Source: Ceratothoa steindachneri
Taxonomy: Eukaryota; Arthropoda; Malacostraca; Isopoda; Cymothoidae
Length of the DNA: 64,000 nucleotides
Direction of reading: 5' to 3'
NCBI GenBank assembly: GCA_963969495.1
Contig: OZ018338.1
Span: 46,879,206 to 46,943,205 of the forward strand
Every line of letters starts with the position of its first letter. Position 1 is the first letter of the stretch. Below the pieces are notes generated by a model. That model did no database searches. It was not told the origin of the DNA and was given only the letters and a program-made list of their open reading frames with translations. This document shows, piece after piece, positions 49,566 through 62,200 of the stretch. Both the position numbers and the translations under genes were made by a program.

Positions 49566-51453
49566 TTGAAAAATGGGAGTTTTTTTAGATGATGCAAATA
49601 TCTTCAAACTTATCCAATTAGGGTCTCCGATTATAAGTGATATCAAGCAAAATCATGCAAAAACGGTCAGTTTTGAGATTCGATCGATTTCTTATAAAAA
49701 GCTTGAAAACGTCAGTTTTGGGAAAATAAACCGTTTTTCAAACTTAGCAAGATATTTCTCTCGAATCTAAGTAATATTAACCAAAACCGGGAAAAACGGC
49801 CGTTTTTAAGGTTTGGTCTATTTCCAAAAAAATGATTGAAAAGCGGGAGTTTTTTAGATGGTGCAAATATCTTCAAACCTATTCAATAAAGGTCTCCGAT
49901 TATAAGTAATATTAGGCAAAATCATGCAAAAACGGTCAGTTTTGAGATTCGATCGATTTCTTAAAAAAAGCTCGAAAAACATCAGTTTTGGGAAAATAAA
50001 CCGTTTTTCAAACTCAGCAAGTTATTGCTCTCGAATCTAAGTAATATTTACCAACACCTGGAAAAACGGCCGTTTTTACGGTTTAAACCATTTCCTAAAA
50101 AAGATTGGAAATCGGGAGTTTTTTGGATGATGCAAATATCTTCAAACCTATCCAATTAAGGTCTCCGATTATAAGTAATATTAGGCAAAAACATGCAAAA
50201 ACGGCCAGTTTTGAGATTCGATCGATTTCTTATAAAAAGCTTGAAAACGTCAGTTTTGGGAAAATAAACCGTTTTTTCAAACTTAGCAAGTTATTTCTCT
50301 CGAATCTAAGTAATATAAACTAAAACTTGGAAAAACGGCCGTTTTTAAGGTTTGATCCATTTACTAAAAAAAAAAAATGAAAAACGGGAGTTTTTTCGAT
50401 AATGCAAATATCTTCAAACCTATCCAATTAAGGTCTCCGATTATAAGTAATATTAGTCAAAATCATGCAAAAACGGTCAGTTTTTGAGATTCGATCGATT
50501 TCTTAAAAAAAGCTCGAAAAACATCAGTTTTGGAAAAATAAACTGTTTTTAAACCTAAGCAGGTTATTGCTCTCGAATCTAAGTAATATTAACAGAAACC
50601 CTGAAAAAACGGCCGTTTTTGAGGTTTGATCCTTTTCCTAAAAAAGATTGAATAAAGGGCGTTTTTTGGATGATTCAAATATTTTCAAACCTATCCAATT
50701 AAGGTCTCCGATTATAAGTAATATTAGGAAAAAACATGCAAAAACGGTCAGTTTTGAGATTCGATCGATTTCTTAAAAAAAGCTCGAAATACGTCGGTTT
50801 TAGGAAAATAAACCGTTTTTCAAACTTAGCAAGTTATTGCTCTCGAATCTAAGTAATATTAAGCAAAAGCTGGAAAAACGGCCGTTTTTAAGGTTTGGTC
50901 TATTTCCAAAAAAATGATTGAAAAGAGGGAGTTTTTTGGATGGTGCAAATATCTTCAAACCTATCCAATTAAGGTCTCCGATAATAAGTAATATTAGGAA
51001 AAAACATTGCAAAAACGGCCAGTTTTGAGATTCAATCGATTTCTTAAAAAAAGCTTGAAAAACGTCAGTTTTGTAAAATAAACCGTTTTTCAAACTTAGC
51101 AAGTTACTGATCCCATATCTAAGTAATATTAACCAAAACCTGGAAAAACGGCCGTTTTTAAGGTTTGATCCATTTTCTAAAAAAGATTGAAAAACGGGAG
51201 TTTTTTGGATAATGCAAATATTTTAAAACCTATTCAATTAGGTCTCCGATTATTAGTAATATTAGGCTATAACATGCAAAAACGGTCAGTTTTGAGATTC
51301 GATCGATTTCTTAAAAAAGCTCGAAAAACGTCTGTTTTGGGAAAATAAGCCGTTTTTCAAACTTAGCAAGTTATTGCTCTCGAATCGAAGTAATATTAAC
51401 CAAAACCTGAAAAAACGGCCGTTTTTAAGGTTTGATCCATTTCCTAAAAAAGA
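49566..51453 (+). repeat. 7-monomer HOR, type I (1888 bp)
   Basis: Order D-E-F-G-H-T-R, with T marked by ACATTGC, TTTTGTAAAATAAACC and TACTGATCCC. Several one-base homopolymer changes are private to this copy, for example CCGTTTTTTC near 50271 and CAGTTTTTGAG near 50479. Confidence 0.8.
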
Positions 51454-53338
51454 TTGAAAAATGGGAGTTTTTTAGATGATGCAAATATCTTCAAACTTAT
51501 CCAATTAGGGTCTCCGATTATAAGTGATATCAAGCAAAATCATGCAAAAACGGTCAGTTTTGAGATTCGATCGATTTCTTATAAAAAGCTTGAAAACGTC
51601 AAGTTTTGGGAAAATAAACCGTTTTTCAAACTTAGCAAGATATTTCTCTCGAATCTAAGTAATATTAACCAAAACCGGGAAAAACGGCCGTTTTTAAGGT
51701 TTGGTCTATTTCCAAAAAAATGATTGAAAAGCGGGAGTTTTTTAGATGGTGCAAATATCTTCAAACCTATTCAATAAAGGTCTCCGATTATAAGTAATAT
51801 TAGGCAAAATCATGCAAAAACAGGCAGTTTTGAGATTCGATCGATTTCTTAAAAAAAGCTCGAAAAACATCAGTTTGGGAAAACAAACCGTTTTTCAAAC
51901 TCAGCAAGTTATTGCTCTCGAATCTAAGTAATATTTACCAACACCTGGAAAAACGGCCGTTTTTACGGTTTAAACCATTTCCTAAAAAAGATTGGAAATC
52001 GGGAGTTTTTTGGATGATGCAAATATCTTCAAACCTATCCAATTAAGGTCTCCGATTATAAGTAATATTAGGCAAAAACATGCAAAAACGGCTAGTTTTG
52101 AGATTCGATCGATTTCCTATAAAAAGCTTGAAAACGTCAGTTTTGGGATAATAAACCGTTTTTCAAACTTAGCCAGTTGATGCTCTCGAATCTAAGTAAT
52201 ATAAACTAAAACTTGGAAAAACGGCCGTTTTTAAGGTTTGAGCCATTTACTAAAAAAAAAAATGAAAAACGGGAGTTTTTTCGATAATGCAAATATCTTC
52301 AAACCTATCCAATTAAGGTCTCCGATTATAAGTAATATTAGTCAAAATCATGCAAAAACGGTCAGTTTTGAGATTCGATCGATTTCTTAAAAAAAGCTCG
52401 AAAAACATCAGTTTTGGAAAAATAAACTGTTTTTAAACCTAAGCAGGTTATTGCTCTCGAATCTAAGTAATATTAACAGAAACCTGAAAAAACGGCCGTT
52501 TTTGAGGTTTGATCCTTTTCCTAAAAAAGATTGAATAAAAGGCGTTTTTTGGATGATTCAAATATTTTCAAACCTATCCAATTAAGGTCTCCGATTATAA
52601 GTAATATTAGGAAAAAACATGCAAAAACGGTCACTTTTGAGATTCGATCGATTTCTTAAAAAAAGCTCGAAATACGTCGGTTTTAGGAAAATAAACCGTT
52701 TTTCAAACTTAGCAAGTTATTGCTCTCGAATCTAAGTAATATTAAGCAAAAGCTGGAAAAACGGCCGTTTTTAAGGTTTGGTCTATTTCCAAAAAAATGA
52801 TTGAAAAGAGGGAGTTTTTTTGGATGGTGCAAATATCTTCAAACCTATCCAATTAAGGTCTCCGATAATAAGTAATATTAGGAAAAAACATTGCAAAAAC
52901 GGCCAGTTTTGAGATTCAATCGATTTCTTAAAAAAAGCTTGAAAAACGTCAGTTTTGTAAAATAAACCGTTTTTCAAACTTAGCAAGTTACTGATCCCAT
53001 ATCTAAGTAATATTAACCAAAACCTGGAAAAACGGCCGTTTTTAAGGTTTGATCCATTTTCTAAAAAAGATTGAAAAACGGGAGTTTTTTGGATAATGCA
53101 AATATTTTAAAACCTATTCAATTAGGTCTCCGATTATTAGTAATATTAGGCTAAAACATGCAAAAACGGTCAGTTTTGAGATTCGATCGATTTCTTAAAA
53201 AAAGCTCGAAAAACGTCTGTTTTGGGAAAATAAGCCGTTTTTCAAACTTAGCAAGTTATTGCTCTCGAATCGAAGTAATATTAACCAAAACCTGAAAAAA
53301 CGGCCGTTTTTAAGGTTTGATCCATTTCCTAAAAAAGA
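51454..53338 (+). repeat. 7-monomer HOR, type I (1885 bp)
   Basis: Same order as the preceding unit. Private one-base changes include GTCAAGTTTTGGG near 51599 and CATCAGTTTGGGA near 51868. Confidence 0.8.
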
Positions 53339-55227
53339 TTGAAAAATGGGAGTTTTTTAGATGATGCAAATATCTTCAAACTTATCCAATTAGGGTCTCC
53401 GATTATAAGTGATATCAAGCAAAATCATGCAAAAACGGTCAGTTTTGAGATTCGATCGATTTCTTATAAAAAGCTTGAAAAACGTCAGTTTTGGGAAAAT
53501 AAACCGTTTTTCAAACTTAGCAAGATATTTCTCTCGAATCTAAGTAATATTAACCAAAACCGGGAAAAACGGCCGTTTTTAAGGTTTGGTCTATTTCCAA
53601 AAAAATGATTAAAAGCGGGAGTTTTTTTAGATGGTGCAAATATCTTCAAACCTATCCAATAAAGGTCTCCGATTATAAGTAATATTAGGCAAAATTATGC
53701 AAAAACGGTCAGTTTTGAGATTCGATCGATTTCTTAAAAAAAGCTCGAAAAACATCAGTTTTGGGAAAATAAACCGTTTTTCAAACTCAGCAAGTTATTG
53801 CTCTCGAATCTAAGTAATATTTACCAACACCTGAAAAACGGCCGTTTTCACGGTTTAAACCATTTCCTAAAAAAGATTGGAAATCGGGAGTTTTTTGGAT
53901 GATGCAAATATCTTCAAACCTATCCAATTAAGGTCTCCGATTATAAGGTAATATTAGGCAAAAACATGCAAAAACGGCCAGTTTTGAGATTCGATCGATT
54001 TCTTATAAAAAAAGCTTGAAAACGTCAGTTTTGGGAAAATAAACCGTTTTTCAAACTTAGCAAGTTATTTCTCTCGAATCTAAGTAATATAAAACAAAAC
54101 TTGGAAAAACGGCCGTTTTTAAGGTTTGATCCATTTACTAAAAAAAAAAATGAAAAACGGGAGTTTTTGGATAATGCAAATATCTTCAAACCTATCCAAT
54201 TAAGGTCTCCGTTTATAAGTAATATTAGGGCAAAAATATGCAAAAACGGCCAGTTTTAACATTCGATCGATTTCTTAAAAAAAGCTTCCAAAACATCAGT
54301 TTTGGAAAAATAAACTGTTTTTAAACCTAAGCAGGTTATTGCTCTCGAATCTAAGTAATATTAACCGAAACCTGAAAAAAATTGCCGTTTTTGAGGTTTT
54401 ATCCTTTTCCTAAAAAAGATTGAATAAAGGGCGTTTTTTGGATGATTCAAATATTTTCAAACCTATCCAATTAAGGTCTCCGATTATAAGTAATATTAGG
54501 AAAAAACATGCAAAAACGGTCAGTTTTGAGATTCGATCGATTTCTTAAAAAAAGCTCGAAAAACGTCGGTTTTAGGAAAATAAACCGTTTTTCAAACTTA
54601 GCAAGTTATTGCTCTCGAATCTAAGTAATATTAAGCAAAAGCTGGAAAAACGGCCGTTTTTAAGGTTTGGTCTATTTCCAAAAAAATGATTGAAAAGAGG
54701 GAGTTTTTTGGATGGTGCAAATATCTTCAAACCTATCCAATAAAGGTCTCCGATTATAAGTAATATTAGGCAAAAACATGCAAAAACGGCCAGTTTTGAG
54801 ATTCGATCGATTACTTATAAAAAGCTTGAAAACGTCAGTTTTGGGAAAATAAACCGTTTTTCAAACTTAGCAAGTTATTTCTCTCGAATCTAAGTAATAT
54901 TAACCAAAACCTCGAAAAACGGCCGTTTTTTAAGGTTTGATCCATTTCCAAAAAAATGATTGAAAAGAGGGAGTTTTTTGGATAATGCAAATATTTTAAA
55001 ACCTATTCAATTAGGTCTCCGATTATTAGTGATATTAGGCTAAAACATGCAAAAACGGTCAGTTTTGAGATTCGATCGATTTCTTAAAAAAGCTCGAAAA
55101 ACGTCTGTTTTGGGAAAATAAGCCGTTTTTCAAACTTAGCAAGTTATTGCTCTCGAATCGAAGTAATATTAACCAAAACCTGAAAAAACGGCCGTTTTTA
55201 AGGTTTGATCCATTTCCTAAAAAAAGA
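53339..55227 (+). repeat. 7-monomer HOR, type II (1889 bp)
   Basis: Order D-E-F'-G'-H'-S-R. ATAAGGTAATATT (near 53945), TAGGGCAAAAAT (near 54229) and CCGTTTTCACGG are shared with the unit at 57111. Confidence 0.8.
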
Positions 55228-57110
55228 TTGAAAAATGGGAGTTTTTTAGATGATGCAAATATCTTCAAACTTATCCAATTAGGGTCTCCGATTATAAGTG
55301 ATATCAAGCAAAATCATGCAAAAACGGTCAGTTTTGAGATTCGATCGATTTCTTATGAAAAGCTTGAAAACGTCAGTTTTGGGAAAATAAACCGTTTTTC
55401 AAACTTAGCAAGATATTTCTCTCGAATCTAAGTAATATTAACCAAAACCGGGAAAAACGGCCGTTTTTAAGGTTTGGTCTATTTCCAAAAAAATGATTGA
55501 AAAGCGGGAGTTTTTTAGATGGTGCAAATATCTTCAAACCTATCCAATAAGGTCTCCGATTATAAGTAATATTAGGCAAAATCATGCAAAAACGGTCAGT
55601 TTTGAGATTCGATCGATTTCTTAAAAAAAGCTCGAAAAACATCAGTTTTGGGAAAATAAACCGTTTTTCAAACTCAGCAAGTTATTGCTCTCGAATCTAA
55701 GTAATATTTACAAACACCTGGAAAAAACGGCCGTTTTTAAGGTTTAAACCATTTCCTAAAAAAGATTGGAAATCGGGAGTTTTTTGGATGATGCAAATAT
55801 CTTCAAACCTATCCAATTAAGGTCTCCGATTATAAGTAATATTAGGCAAAAACATGCAAAAACGGCCAGTTTTGAGATTCGATCGATTTCTTATAAAAAG
55901 CTTGAAAACGTCAGTTTTGGGAAAATAAACCGTTTTTCAAACTTAGCAAGTTATTTCTCTCGAATCTAAGTAATATAAACTAAAACTTGGAAAAACGGCC
56001 GTTTTTAAGGTTTGATCCATTTACTAAAAAAAAAAATGAAAAACGGGAGTTTTTTCGATAATGCAAATATCTTCAAACCTATCCAATTAAGGTCTCCGAT
56101 TATAAGTAATATTAGTCAAAATCATGCAAAAACGGTCAGTTTTGAGATTCGATCGATTTCTTAAAAAAAGCTCGAAAAACATCAGTTTTGGAAAAATAAA
56201 CTGTTTTTAAACCTAAGCAGGTTATTGCTCTCGAATCTAAGTAATATTAACAGAAACCTGAAAAAACGGCCGTTTTTGAGGTTTGATCCTTTTCCTAAAA
56301 AAGATTGAATAAAGGGCGTTTTTTGGATGATTCAAATATTTTCAAACCTATCCAATTAAGGTCTCCGATTATAAGTAATATTAGGAAAAAACATGCAAAA
56401 ACGGTCACTTTTGAGATTCGATCGATTTCTTAAAAAAGCTCGAAATACGTCGGTTTTAGGAAAATAAACCGTTTTTCAAACTTAGCAAGTTATTGCTCTC
56501 GAATCTAAGTAATATTAAGCAAAAGCTGGAAAAACGGCCGTTTTTAAGGTTTGGTCTATTTCCAAAAAAATGATTGAAAAGAGGGAGTTTTTTGGATGGT
56601 GCAAATATCTTCAAACCTATCCAATTAAGGTCTCCGATAATAAGTAATATTAGGAAAAAACATTGCAAAAACGGCCAGTTTTGAGATTCAATCGATTTCT
56701 TAAAAAAAGCTTGAAAAACGTCAGTTTTGTAAAATAAACCGTTTTTCAAACTTAGCAAGTTACTGATCCCATATCTAAGTAATATTAACCAAAACCTGGA
56801 AAAACGGCCGTTTTTAAGGTTTGATCCATTTCTATAAAAAAGATTGAAAAACGGGAGTTTTTTGGATAATGCAAATATTTTAAAACCTATTCAATTAGGT
56901 CTCCGATTATTAGTAATATTAGGCTAAAACATGCAAAAACGGTCAGTTTTGAGATTCGATCGATTTCTTAAAAAAGCTCGAAAAACGTCTGTTTTGGGAA
57001 AATAAGCCGTTTTTCAAACTTAGCAAGTTATTGCTCTCGAATCGAAGTAATATTAACCAAAACCTGAAAAAACGGCCGTTTTTAAGGTTTGATCCATTTC
57101 CTAAAAAAGA
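55228..57110 (+). repeat. 7-monomer HOR, type I (1883 bp)
   Basis: Order D-E-F-G-H-T-R. Private changes include CCAATAAGGTC (one A lost) near 55542, and TTTCTATAAAAAAG near 56829. Confidence 0.8.
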
Positions 57111-58997
57111 TTGAAAAATGGGAGTTTTTTAGATGATGCAAATATCTTCAAACTTATCCAATTAGGGTCTCCGATTATAAGTGATATCAAGCAAAATCAT
57201 GCAAAAACGGTCAGTTTTGAGATTCGATCGATTTCTTATAAAAAGCTTGAAAACGTCAGTTTTGGGAAAATAAACCGTTTTTCAAACTTAGCAAGATATT
57301 TCTCTCGAATCTAAGTAATATTAACCAAAACCGGGAAAAACGGCCGTTATTAAGGTTTGGTCTATTTCCAAAAAAATGATTGAAAAGCGGGAGTTTTTTT
57401 AGATGGTGCAAATATCTTCAAACCTATCCAATAAAGGTCTCCGATTATAAGTAATATTAGGCAAAATCATGCAAAAACGGTCAGTTTTGAGATTCGATCG
57501 ATTTCTTAAAAAAAGCTCGAAAAACATCAGTTTTGGGAAAATAAACCGTTTTTCAAACTCAGCAAGTTATTGCTCTCGAATCTAAGTAATATTTACCAAC
57601 ACCTGAAAAAACGGCCGTTTTCACGGTTTAAACCATTTCCTAAAAAAGATTGGAAATCGGGAGTTTTTTGGATGATGCAAATATCTTCAAACCTATCCAA
57701 TTAAGGTCTCCGATTATAAGGTAATATTAGGCAAAAACATGCAAAAACGGCCAGTTTTGAGATTCGATCGATTTCTTATAAAAAGCTTGAAAACGTCAGT
57801 TTTGGGAAAATAAACCGTTTTTCAAACTTAGCAAGTTATTTCTCTCGAATCTAAGTAATATAAAACAAAACTTGGAAAAACGGCCGTTTTTAAGGTTTGA
57901 TCCATTTACTAAAAAAAAAAATGAAAAACGGGAGTTTTTTGGATAATGCAAATATCTTCAAACCTATCCAATTAAGGTCTCCGTTTATAAGTAATATTAG
58001 GGCAAAAAATATGCAAAAACGGCCAGTTTTAACATTCGATCGATTTCTTAAAAAAAGCTTCCAAAACATCAGTTTTGGAAAAATAAACTGTTTTTAAACC
58101 TAAGCAGGTTATTGCTCTCGAATCTAAGTAATATTAACCGAAACCTGAAAAAAATTTGCCGTTTTTGAGGTTTTATCCTTTTCCTAAAAAAGATTGAATA
58201 AAGGGCGTTTTTTGGATGATTCAAATATTTTCAAACCTATCCAATTAAGGTCTCCGATTATAAGTAATATTAGGAAAAAACATGCAAAAACGGTCAGTTT
58301 TGAGATTCGATCGATTTCTTAAAAAAGCTCGAAAAACGTCGGTTTTAGGAAAATAAACCGTTTTTCAAACTTAGCAAGTTATTGCTCTCGAATCTAAGTA
58401 ATATTAAGCAAAAGCTGGAAAAACGGCCGTTTTTAAGGTTTGGTCTATTTCCAAAAAAATGATTGAAAAGAGGGAGTTTTTTGGATGGTGCAAATATCTT
58501 CAAACCTATCCAATAAAGGTCTCCGATTATAAGTAATATTAGGCAAAAACATGCAAAAACGGCCAGTTTTGAGATTCGATCGATTACTTATAAAAAGCTT
58601 GAAAACGTCAGTTTTGGGAAAATAAACCGTTTTTCAAACTTAGCAAGTTATTTCTCTCGAATCTAAGTAATATTAACCAAAACCTCGAAAAACGGCCGTT
58701 TTTAAGGTTTGATCCATTTCCAAAAAAATGATTGAAAAGATGGAGTTTTTTGGATAATGCAAATATTTTAAACCTATTCAATTAGGTCTCCGATTATTAG
58801 TGATATTAGGCTAAAACATGCAAAAACGGTCAGTTTTGAGATTCGATCGATTTCTTAAAAAAGCTCGAAAAACGTCTGTTTTGGGAAAATAAGCCGTTTT
58901 TCAAACTTAGCAAGTTATTGCTCTCGAATCGAAGTAATATTAACCAAAACCTGAAAAAACGGCCGTTTTTAAGGTTTGATCCATTTCCTAAAAAAGA
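57111..58997 (+). repeat. 7-monomer HOR, type II (1887 bp)
   Basis: This repeats the type II unit at 53339 with shared rare variants, giving an I-I-II-I-II succession from 49566 onward. Confidence 0.8.
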
Positions 58998-59099
58998 TTG
59001 AAAAATGGGAGTTTTTTAGATGATGCAAATATCTTCAAACTTATCCAATTAGGGTCTCCGATTATAAGTGATATCAAGCAAAATCATGCAAAAACGGTC
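58998..59099 (+). repeat. D monomer cut by the gap
   Basis: The first 102 bp of a D monomer (GTGATATCAAGC) are present. Sequence stops inside AAAACGGTC at the start of half A. Confidence 0.85.
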
Positions 59100-59299
59100 N
59101 NNNNNNNNNNNNNNNNNNNNNNNNNNNNNNNNNNNNNNNNNNNNNNNNNNNNNNNNNNNNNNNNNNNNNNNNNNNNNNNNNNNNNNNNNNNNNNNNNNNN
59201 NNNNNNNNNNNNNNNNNNNNNNNNNNNNNNNNNNNNNNNNNNNNNNNNNNNNNNNNNNNNNNNNNNNNNNNNNNNNNNNNNNNNNNNNNNNNNNNNNNN
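59100..59299. other. 200-N assembly gap
   Basis: Exactly 200 N, a round figure that suggests a placeholder for a scaffold join rather than a measured size. In-phase continuation from AAAACGGTC to GCTCTCG would need 89 bp plus a whole number of monomers, so 200 does not fit the repeat phase. Flanking monomers belong to different families (A on the left, C on the right). Confidence 0.98.
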
Positions 59300-62200
59300 G
59301 CTCTCGAATCTGAGTAATATTAACCAAAACCTGAAAAAACAGCCGTTTTTAAGGTTTGATTCATTTTCTAAAAAATGATTGAAAAACGAGGGTATTTTGG
59401 ATGATGCAAATATCTTCAATCTTATTTAATTAAGGTCTCTAATAATAAGTAATATTAGGCAAAAACATGCAGAAACGGCCAGTTTTGAGATTAAATCGAT
59501 TTCTTCAAAAAAGCTTACAAAACGTCAGTTTTCGGAAAATAAACAGTTTTTCAAACTTAGCAAGTTATTGCTCTCGAATCTGAGTAATATTAACCAAAAC
59601 CTGGAAAAACGGCCGTTTTTAAGGTTTGATCCATTTTCTAAAAAAAGATTGAAAAACGGGAGTTTTTTGGTTGATGCAAATATCTACAATCTTATTTAAT
59701 TAAGGTCTCCGATTAAAAGTAATATTAGGCAAAAACATGCAAAAACGGCCAGTTTTGAGATTCAATCGATTTCTTCAAAAAAGCTTAAAAAACGTCAGTT
59801 TTGAGAAAATAAACCGTTTTTAAAACTTAGCAAGTTATTGCTTTCGAATCTGAGTAATATTAACTAAAACCTGGAAAAACGGCCGTTTTCAAGGTTTGAT
59901 CCATTTTCTAAAAAAAGATTGAAAAAACGAGGTTATTGTGGATGGTGCAAATATGTGCAATCTTATTTAATTAAGGTCTCCAATTATAAGTAATATTAGG
60001 CAAAAACATGCAAAAACGGCCAGTTTTGAGATTCGAGCGATTTCTTAAAAAAAGCTTGAAAAACGTCGGTTTTTAGAAAATAAACGGTTTTTCACACTTA
60101 GCAAGTTATTGCTCTCGAATCTAAGTAATATTAACCAAAACCTGGAAAAACGGCCGTTTTTAGGGGTATCCATTTCCTAAAAAAGATTGAAAAACGGGGA
60201 GTTTTTTGGATGGTGCAAATATCTTCAAACCTATCCAATTAAGGTCTTCGATTATAAGTAATATTAGGCAAAAAATGCAAAAACGGCCAGTTTTTGAGAT
60301 TGAATCGATTTCTTCAAAAAAGCTAGAAAAACGTCAGTTTTGAAAAAAATAAACCGTTTTTCAAACTTAGCAAGTTATTGCTCTCGAATTTTTACTAATA
60401 TTAACCAAAACCTGGAAAAACGGCCGTTTTTAAGGTTTGATCCATTTTCTAAAAAAAGAGTGAAAAACGGGAGTTTTTTGGTTGATGCAAATATCTTCAA
60501 TCTTATTTAATTAAGGTCTCTGATTATAAGTAATATTAGGCAAAAACATGCGAAAACGGCCAGTTTTAAGATTCGAGCGATTTCTTAAAAAAAGCTTGAA
60601 AAACGTCAGTTTTGAGGAAATAAACCGTTTTTCAAACTTAGCAAGGTATTGCTCTCGAATCTAAGTAATATTAACCAAAACCTGGAAAAACAGCCGTTTT
60701 TTAAGGTTTAATCCATTTTCTAAAAAAAGATTGAAAAAACGAGAGTTTTGTGGATGGTGCAAATATCTTCCAACTTATCCAATTAAGGTCTTCGATTGTA
60801 AGTAATATTAGGCAAAAATATGCAAAAACGGCCAGTTTTGAGATTCAATCGATTTCTTTAAAAAAGCTTGAAAAACGTCAGTTTTGAAAAAAATAAACCG
60901 TTTTTCAAAACTTAGCAAGTTATTGCTCTCGAATCTTTTCTAATATTAACCAAAACCTGGAAAAACGGCCGTTTTTAAGGTTTAACCCATTTTCTAAAAA
61001 AAGAGTGAAAAACGGTAGAATTTTGGTTGATGCAAATATCTTCAATCTTATTTAATAAGGTCTCCGATTATAAGTAATATTAGGCAAAAACATGCAAAAA
61101 CGGCCAGTTTTGAGATTGAATCGATTGCTTCAAAAAAGCTTGAAATACGTCAGTTTTGAGAAAATAAACCGTTTTTCAAACTTAGCAAGTTATTGCTCTC
61201 GAATCTCAGTAATATTAACCAAAACCCGGAAAAACAGCCGTTTTTAAGGTTTGATCCATTTTCTAAAAAAAGATTGAAAACGGGAGTTTTTTAGGTGGAT
61301 GCAAATATCTTCAATCTTATTTAATTAAGGTCTCCGATTATAAGTAGTATTAGGCAAAAACATGCAAAAACGGCCAGTTTTGAGATTCAATCGATTTCTT
61401 CAAAAAAGCTTAAAAAACGTCGGTTTTGAGAAAATAAACCGTTTTTAAAACTTAGCAAGTTATTGCTTTCGAATCTGAGTAATATTAACTAAAACCTGGA
61501 AAAACGGCCGTTTTTAAGGTTTGATCCATTTTCTAAAAAAAGATTGAAAAAACGAGGGTTTTGTGGATGGTGCAAATATGTGCAATCTTATTTAATTAAG
61601 GTCTCCGATTATAAGTAATATTAGGCAAAAACAAGCAAAAACGGCCAGTTTTAAGATTCGAGCGATTTCTTAAAAAAGCTTGAAAACGTCAGTTTTGGGA
61701 AAATAAACCGTTTTTCAAACCTAGCAAGTTATTGCTCTCGAATCTAAGTAATATTAACCAAAACCTGGAAAAACAGCCGTTTTTAAGGTTTGATTCATTT
61801 TCTAAAAAAAGATTGAAAAACGGGAGTTTTTTAGGTGGATGCAAATATCTTCAATCTTATTTAATTAAGGTCTCCGATTATAAGTAATATTAGGCAAAAA
61901 CATGCAAAAACGGCCAGTTTTGAGATTCAATCGATTTCTTCAAAAAAGCTTAAAAAACGTCGGTTTTGAGAAAATAAACCGTTTCTAAAACTTAGCAAGT
62001 TATTGCTCTCGAATCTGAGTAATATTAACCAAAACCTGGAAAAACAGCCGTTTTTAAGGTTTAATCCATTTTCTAAAAAAAGATTGAAAAAACGAGAGTT
62101 TTGTGGATGGTGCAAATATCTTCACTCTTATTTAATTAAGGTCTCCGATTATAAGTAATATTAGGCAAAAACATGGAAAAACGGCCATTTTGAGATTCAA

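Larger units (their letters stand above)
1..59099 (+). repeat. Satellite array, about 269-bp monomer, left contig
   Basis: This stretch is an uninterrupted head-to-tail tandem array of roughly 219 monomers, all in the same orientation. Landmarks that recur in nearly every monomer are AAAAACGGCC, GATTCGATCGATTTCTTA, AATAAACCGTTTTTC, the palindrome AAAAACGGCCGTTTTT, and AAGTAATATTA (twice per monomer). The period follows from repeated landmarks: 1348 bp for 5 monomers, 1886 for 7 and 2155 for 8, all giving about 269.5 bp. I saw no transposon, gene, RNA gene or inverted segment in it. A satellite of this size is typical of eukaryotic heterochromatin, and a centromeric role is possible but unproven. 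I do not recognise the family. Monomers fall into two families, A and B, described separately. Confidence 0.98.
29740..59099 (+). repeat. Family A satellite block, second
   Basis: This is the longest ordered part, built from 5-monomer units at its left end and 7-monomer units towards the right, with 8-, 9- and 12-monomer composites between. The start of each 7-monomer unit is marked here by the D monomer, which alone carries GTGATATCAAGC. D monomers start at 33947, 35832, 37988, 39873, 43102, 44988, 47411, 49566, 51454, 53339, 55228, 57111 and 58998. The block ends at the N gap. Confidence 0.87.

Noticed and set aside
58998..59419. Open frames of 81-126 codons crossing the N gap
   Set aside because: They exist only because the N run is read through as unknown residues. 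The real sequence and frame there are missing.
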